This document shows, piece after piece, positions 62,297-64,000 of a DNA stretch of 64,000 nt. The notes beneath the pieces are model-generated. The model did no database searches and was not told the DNA's origin. It was given only the letters and a program-made list of their open reading frames with translations. The DNA comes from Rhabditoides inermis (taxonomy: Eukaryota; Nematoda; Chromadorea; Rhabditida; Rhabditidae), in NCBI GenBank assembly GCA_963966185.1, contig CAWZYM010000077.1, positions 216,001-280,000 on the forward strand, in the 5' to 3' direction. The position numbers and the translations under genes are program-made. The stretch's first letter is position 1. The number at the start of each line of letters is the position of its first letter.

Positions 62297-62491
62297 CGCA
62301 CCGATCTACATCCGCGCACAGCTTCTCCCTGTCGTTGCGCGATTCTTGCAGAGCAGGATTCCGCGAAGAAGATTCTGCAAAACCAGCCGTTCACTCCCTC
62401 TCATGCCCTGCTTGCCTGTGGGGTGCAGACAGTCCATCTCCGGTCGCACTCCTCCCGAGTGGCCTTCCAGCTGCCAGCTACTGCCGACCAT
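58817..62491 (-). CDS. GRAB-domain golgin (GMAP-210/TRIP11/Rud3-like), frame broken as given
   Basis: Golgi coiled-coil tether. About a dozen exons encode long heptad-rich helices, for example ELRALRESNARLFEENARL, MKSVEERLIEAENSLHDMH, SLIDQLREALKANTELTEEY and QARMEEVEQQKEQLEEQLEQ. The C-terminal exons contain a GRAB (GRIP-related Arf-binding) signature: DDATLRQLFLSYLLAPSDRQ, IALLLASILEYGAEE and SLTEQFIRFLEVESES. Such domains recruit golgins to Golgi membranes through Arf1-type GTPases. Two breaks are visible: an in-frame TAG at 59597-59599 inside a coiled coil that continues in the same frame, and a +1 frame change between EYGAEE and the SLTEQF segment near 59080. The stop at 58817 closes the frame of the final segment. 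The start at 62491 is tentative. It may be a functional gene with sequence errors or an early pseudogene. Confidence 0.75.
62267..62296. repeat. (AAC)n trinucleotide repeat in a golgin intron
   Basis: About ten AAC/CAA units on the plus strand, placed just inside an intron of the minus-strand golgin, where they read TTG/GTT in the transcript. Confidence 0.9.
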
Positions 62492-63359
62492 GCATGTCTG
62501 CAATCAATGGTAGATCAGCCACCGGCACTGTCCGATCTTCCCTGTGCGAGGGTCGGCGATAGAGGCGATGACTATCGATCCGCTCGAACAGCTCTCAACA
62601 TTTCTCCACACTCACCCTCCCGCCAACCAGCCATGCTGATTTCTACCTAATTCCTTGATTGTACACGTGTTTCCGGTATCCGATCTTTGTGTGTCATACA
62701 TATTTCGAAGCGCCCATTTTTCCTGCATCCATGTTTTCCCTCATATGCTAATTCGCTGCGTGGAGATCGAACAAATTCAACTTTTGCGTAACGAAGTTCA
62801 CATTTTCTCTAGCTTCTCTCACCGTGTTCTCTGCGCTCTCTCACTATGCCTTGCTCACTCGCTACTCTCCATATCTCGTCATACATCACCAGCTGATCTG
62901 GTATTAGGCTAGGAAACTGTTGCGTTGCAAAACGTACTAACACTGAACACGTGAAACGTATCCGTACTGCGAATCTATGCAATTACTCACTTCAGTGATC
63001 CTCTGGTCAGTTGACTTATTCTGCTTTCCGTATTCCGTATGTACATCTATCCTCCCTTGCATACCGTTGCACGATATTACATGTACACTAATGCTCTAGT
63101 ACTCTGAAACGTACAACAATCGCCTCTTCTCACTGTCACTTCATGCGCGAAAAGTATCATGAGGAATGTACGACCTTTGTCCACTCTCATGTTACTTCGC
63201 TATTTCTCCTTCCCTTCTCTTTCCTCTATCTTGTTCGCACAAAACTATGTTCTGTTATATACTCGATCAATGCGCGAATTCCCACGTACGACGTCATGCA
63301 AGTCCTCATCGTTATTGATTTATTGATTCAGATCTTCCATAATCTCAAGCCGTGCAAGC
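62492..63359. promoter_or_regulatory. Divergent intergenic between golgin and the partial acidic-protein gene
   Basis: About 870 bp with no supportable gene, separating the divergent starts of the golgin and the partial gene at 63360. Confidence 0.4.
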
Positions 63360-64000
63360 ATGCCGCGCCACAAGTTATCTAGCTCCGACTCCTCTATGGT
63401 AAGCTATCGAGTGCTTTGATTGATTGATTACTTATTATTAGATTTCTCATTTATCGATTGATTACTTGGTGTTTTAGGACGAGGAGCACCACCCCTCCGA
63501 TGATCCCACTGTTATGGACACGGACGACAGGGACCACGTGGTGGGTACTCACTTATCCATCAATCAATCAATATGCTAATCAAGGCGTGATCTCATTACA
63601 CCCCAAACAATCAAATCAATATACCGATTCCTGATAAGTTTACCTGATTTCGAACCCATGTATATCGTCGGATAATGAAGTGAAATGCAATGATAGCAAT
63701 GTTATCTATGAATTATGACACAAGTGTGACATACCTGTGTATGATGTCTGAGGTGTGAGTGTGTCCGTGTTTCAGTTGCTGTCGGATGTGTCCATGGGAG
63801 AGGAGGAGCCCACGGGCGAGGTCGACATGGAGACCGACAGCGGACAGCAACATCAGGTCAGTCCCTCCCCCCCCCTCTCTCTCTCTCTCTCTTTCTCTCT
63901 CTCCCTCTTCCCTCTCACCTCCATCTGATTGCAGTCCGCTGCCGCCGACCCGTCCGCACCCACCACCTCCGCTCGCTATCGCAAGCGCTCTTCTCACTCG
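63360..64000 (+). CDS. Unrecognised acidic protein, N-terminal part only
   Basis: Four exons with GT-AG junctions keep one frame to the window edge: 63360-63398 (MPRHKLSSSDSSM), 63478-63540 (DEEHHPSDDPTVMDTDDRDH then V), about 63775-63858 (LLSDVSMGEEEPTGEVDMET then DSGQQHQ) and from about 63936 on (SAAADPSAPTTSARYRKRSS then HS). The visible 80 or so residues are Ser/Asp/Glu-rich and probably disordered, turning basic at the end. No domain is identifiable; the body of the gene lies outside the window. The intron before the last exon carries (CT)n. Confidence 0.6.

Overview
This is a nuclear genomic window from a nematode. Genes are split by many short GT-AG introns with TTTCAG/TTGCAG-type acceptors, and several start codons sit directly on a splice acceptor, as expected if a spliced leader is added. 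The gene content is nematode-like: a head-to-head lin-39-like/ceh-13-like Hox pair, a che-3-like dynein-2 heavy chain and a dbn-1-like gene. The sequence is saturated with (GA)n/(CT)n and with TACCGTA-containing minisatellites. I infer a rhabditid or diplogastrid-type nematode; the species cannot be named from sequence alone.

Layout. 1-6.2 kb: gene-free composite repeat in three copies, GA microsatellites, a repeated 40-bp hairpin element and a 42-bp minisatellite. 6.25-6.97 kb: nine identical copies of an 80-bp satellite. 8.6-11.9 kb: lin-39-like Hox gene (-). 11.9-22.3 kb: about 10.3 kb of gene-poor DNA between two divergently transcribed Hox genes, with a tRNA-Arg(ACG) gene (-). 22.3-24.0 kb: ceh-13/labial-like Hox gene (+). 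25.35-27.0 kb: compact T-box gene (-), with a second identical tRNA-Arg(ACG) gene antisense in its last intron. 27.3-28.7 kb: NR2E-like nuclear receptor (-). 29.3-30.3 kb: single-domain galectin (+). 31.1-33.5 kb: drebrin-like/ABP1 (-). 34.1-35.5 kb: RNPS1 (+). 35.7-36.3 kb: MITE. 37.4-55.0 kb: dynein-2 heavy chain (+). 55.3-56.05 kb: unrecognised multi-pass membrane protein (-). 56.4-58.1 kb: protein with repeated Cys/His modules (-). 58.8-62.5 kb: GRAB-domain golgin (-) whose reading frame is broken twice as given. 63.36 kb to the window end: 5' part of an unrecognised acidic protein (+).

The genes group by theme rather than forming one pathway. Four are developmental transcription factors (two Hox, one T-box, one nuclear receptor) within 20 kb. 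The rest are housekeeping or cytoskeletal: an actin regulator, an exon-junction/splicing factor, the ciliary retrograde motor and a Golgi tether.

The most unusual observation is the dynein-2 heavy chain. It keeps the dynein-2 architecture and C-terminus, but the Walker A motif of AAA1, the main ATPase site of all known dyneins, is degenerate, as are those of AAA3 and AAA4. Only AAA2 keeps a textbook P-loop. Also notable are a perfect 105-bp inverted repeat in one of its introns, and one 42-bp minisatellite family at three loci, one of them inside the same gene.

Exon joins were made by eye from splice consensus and frame continuity. Gene ends are firm where a stop or homologous terminus is stated. 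The starts of the dynein, golgin and Cys/His-repeat genes are tentative.
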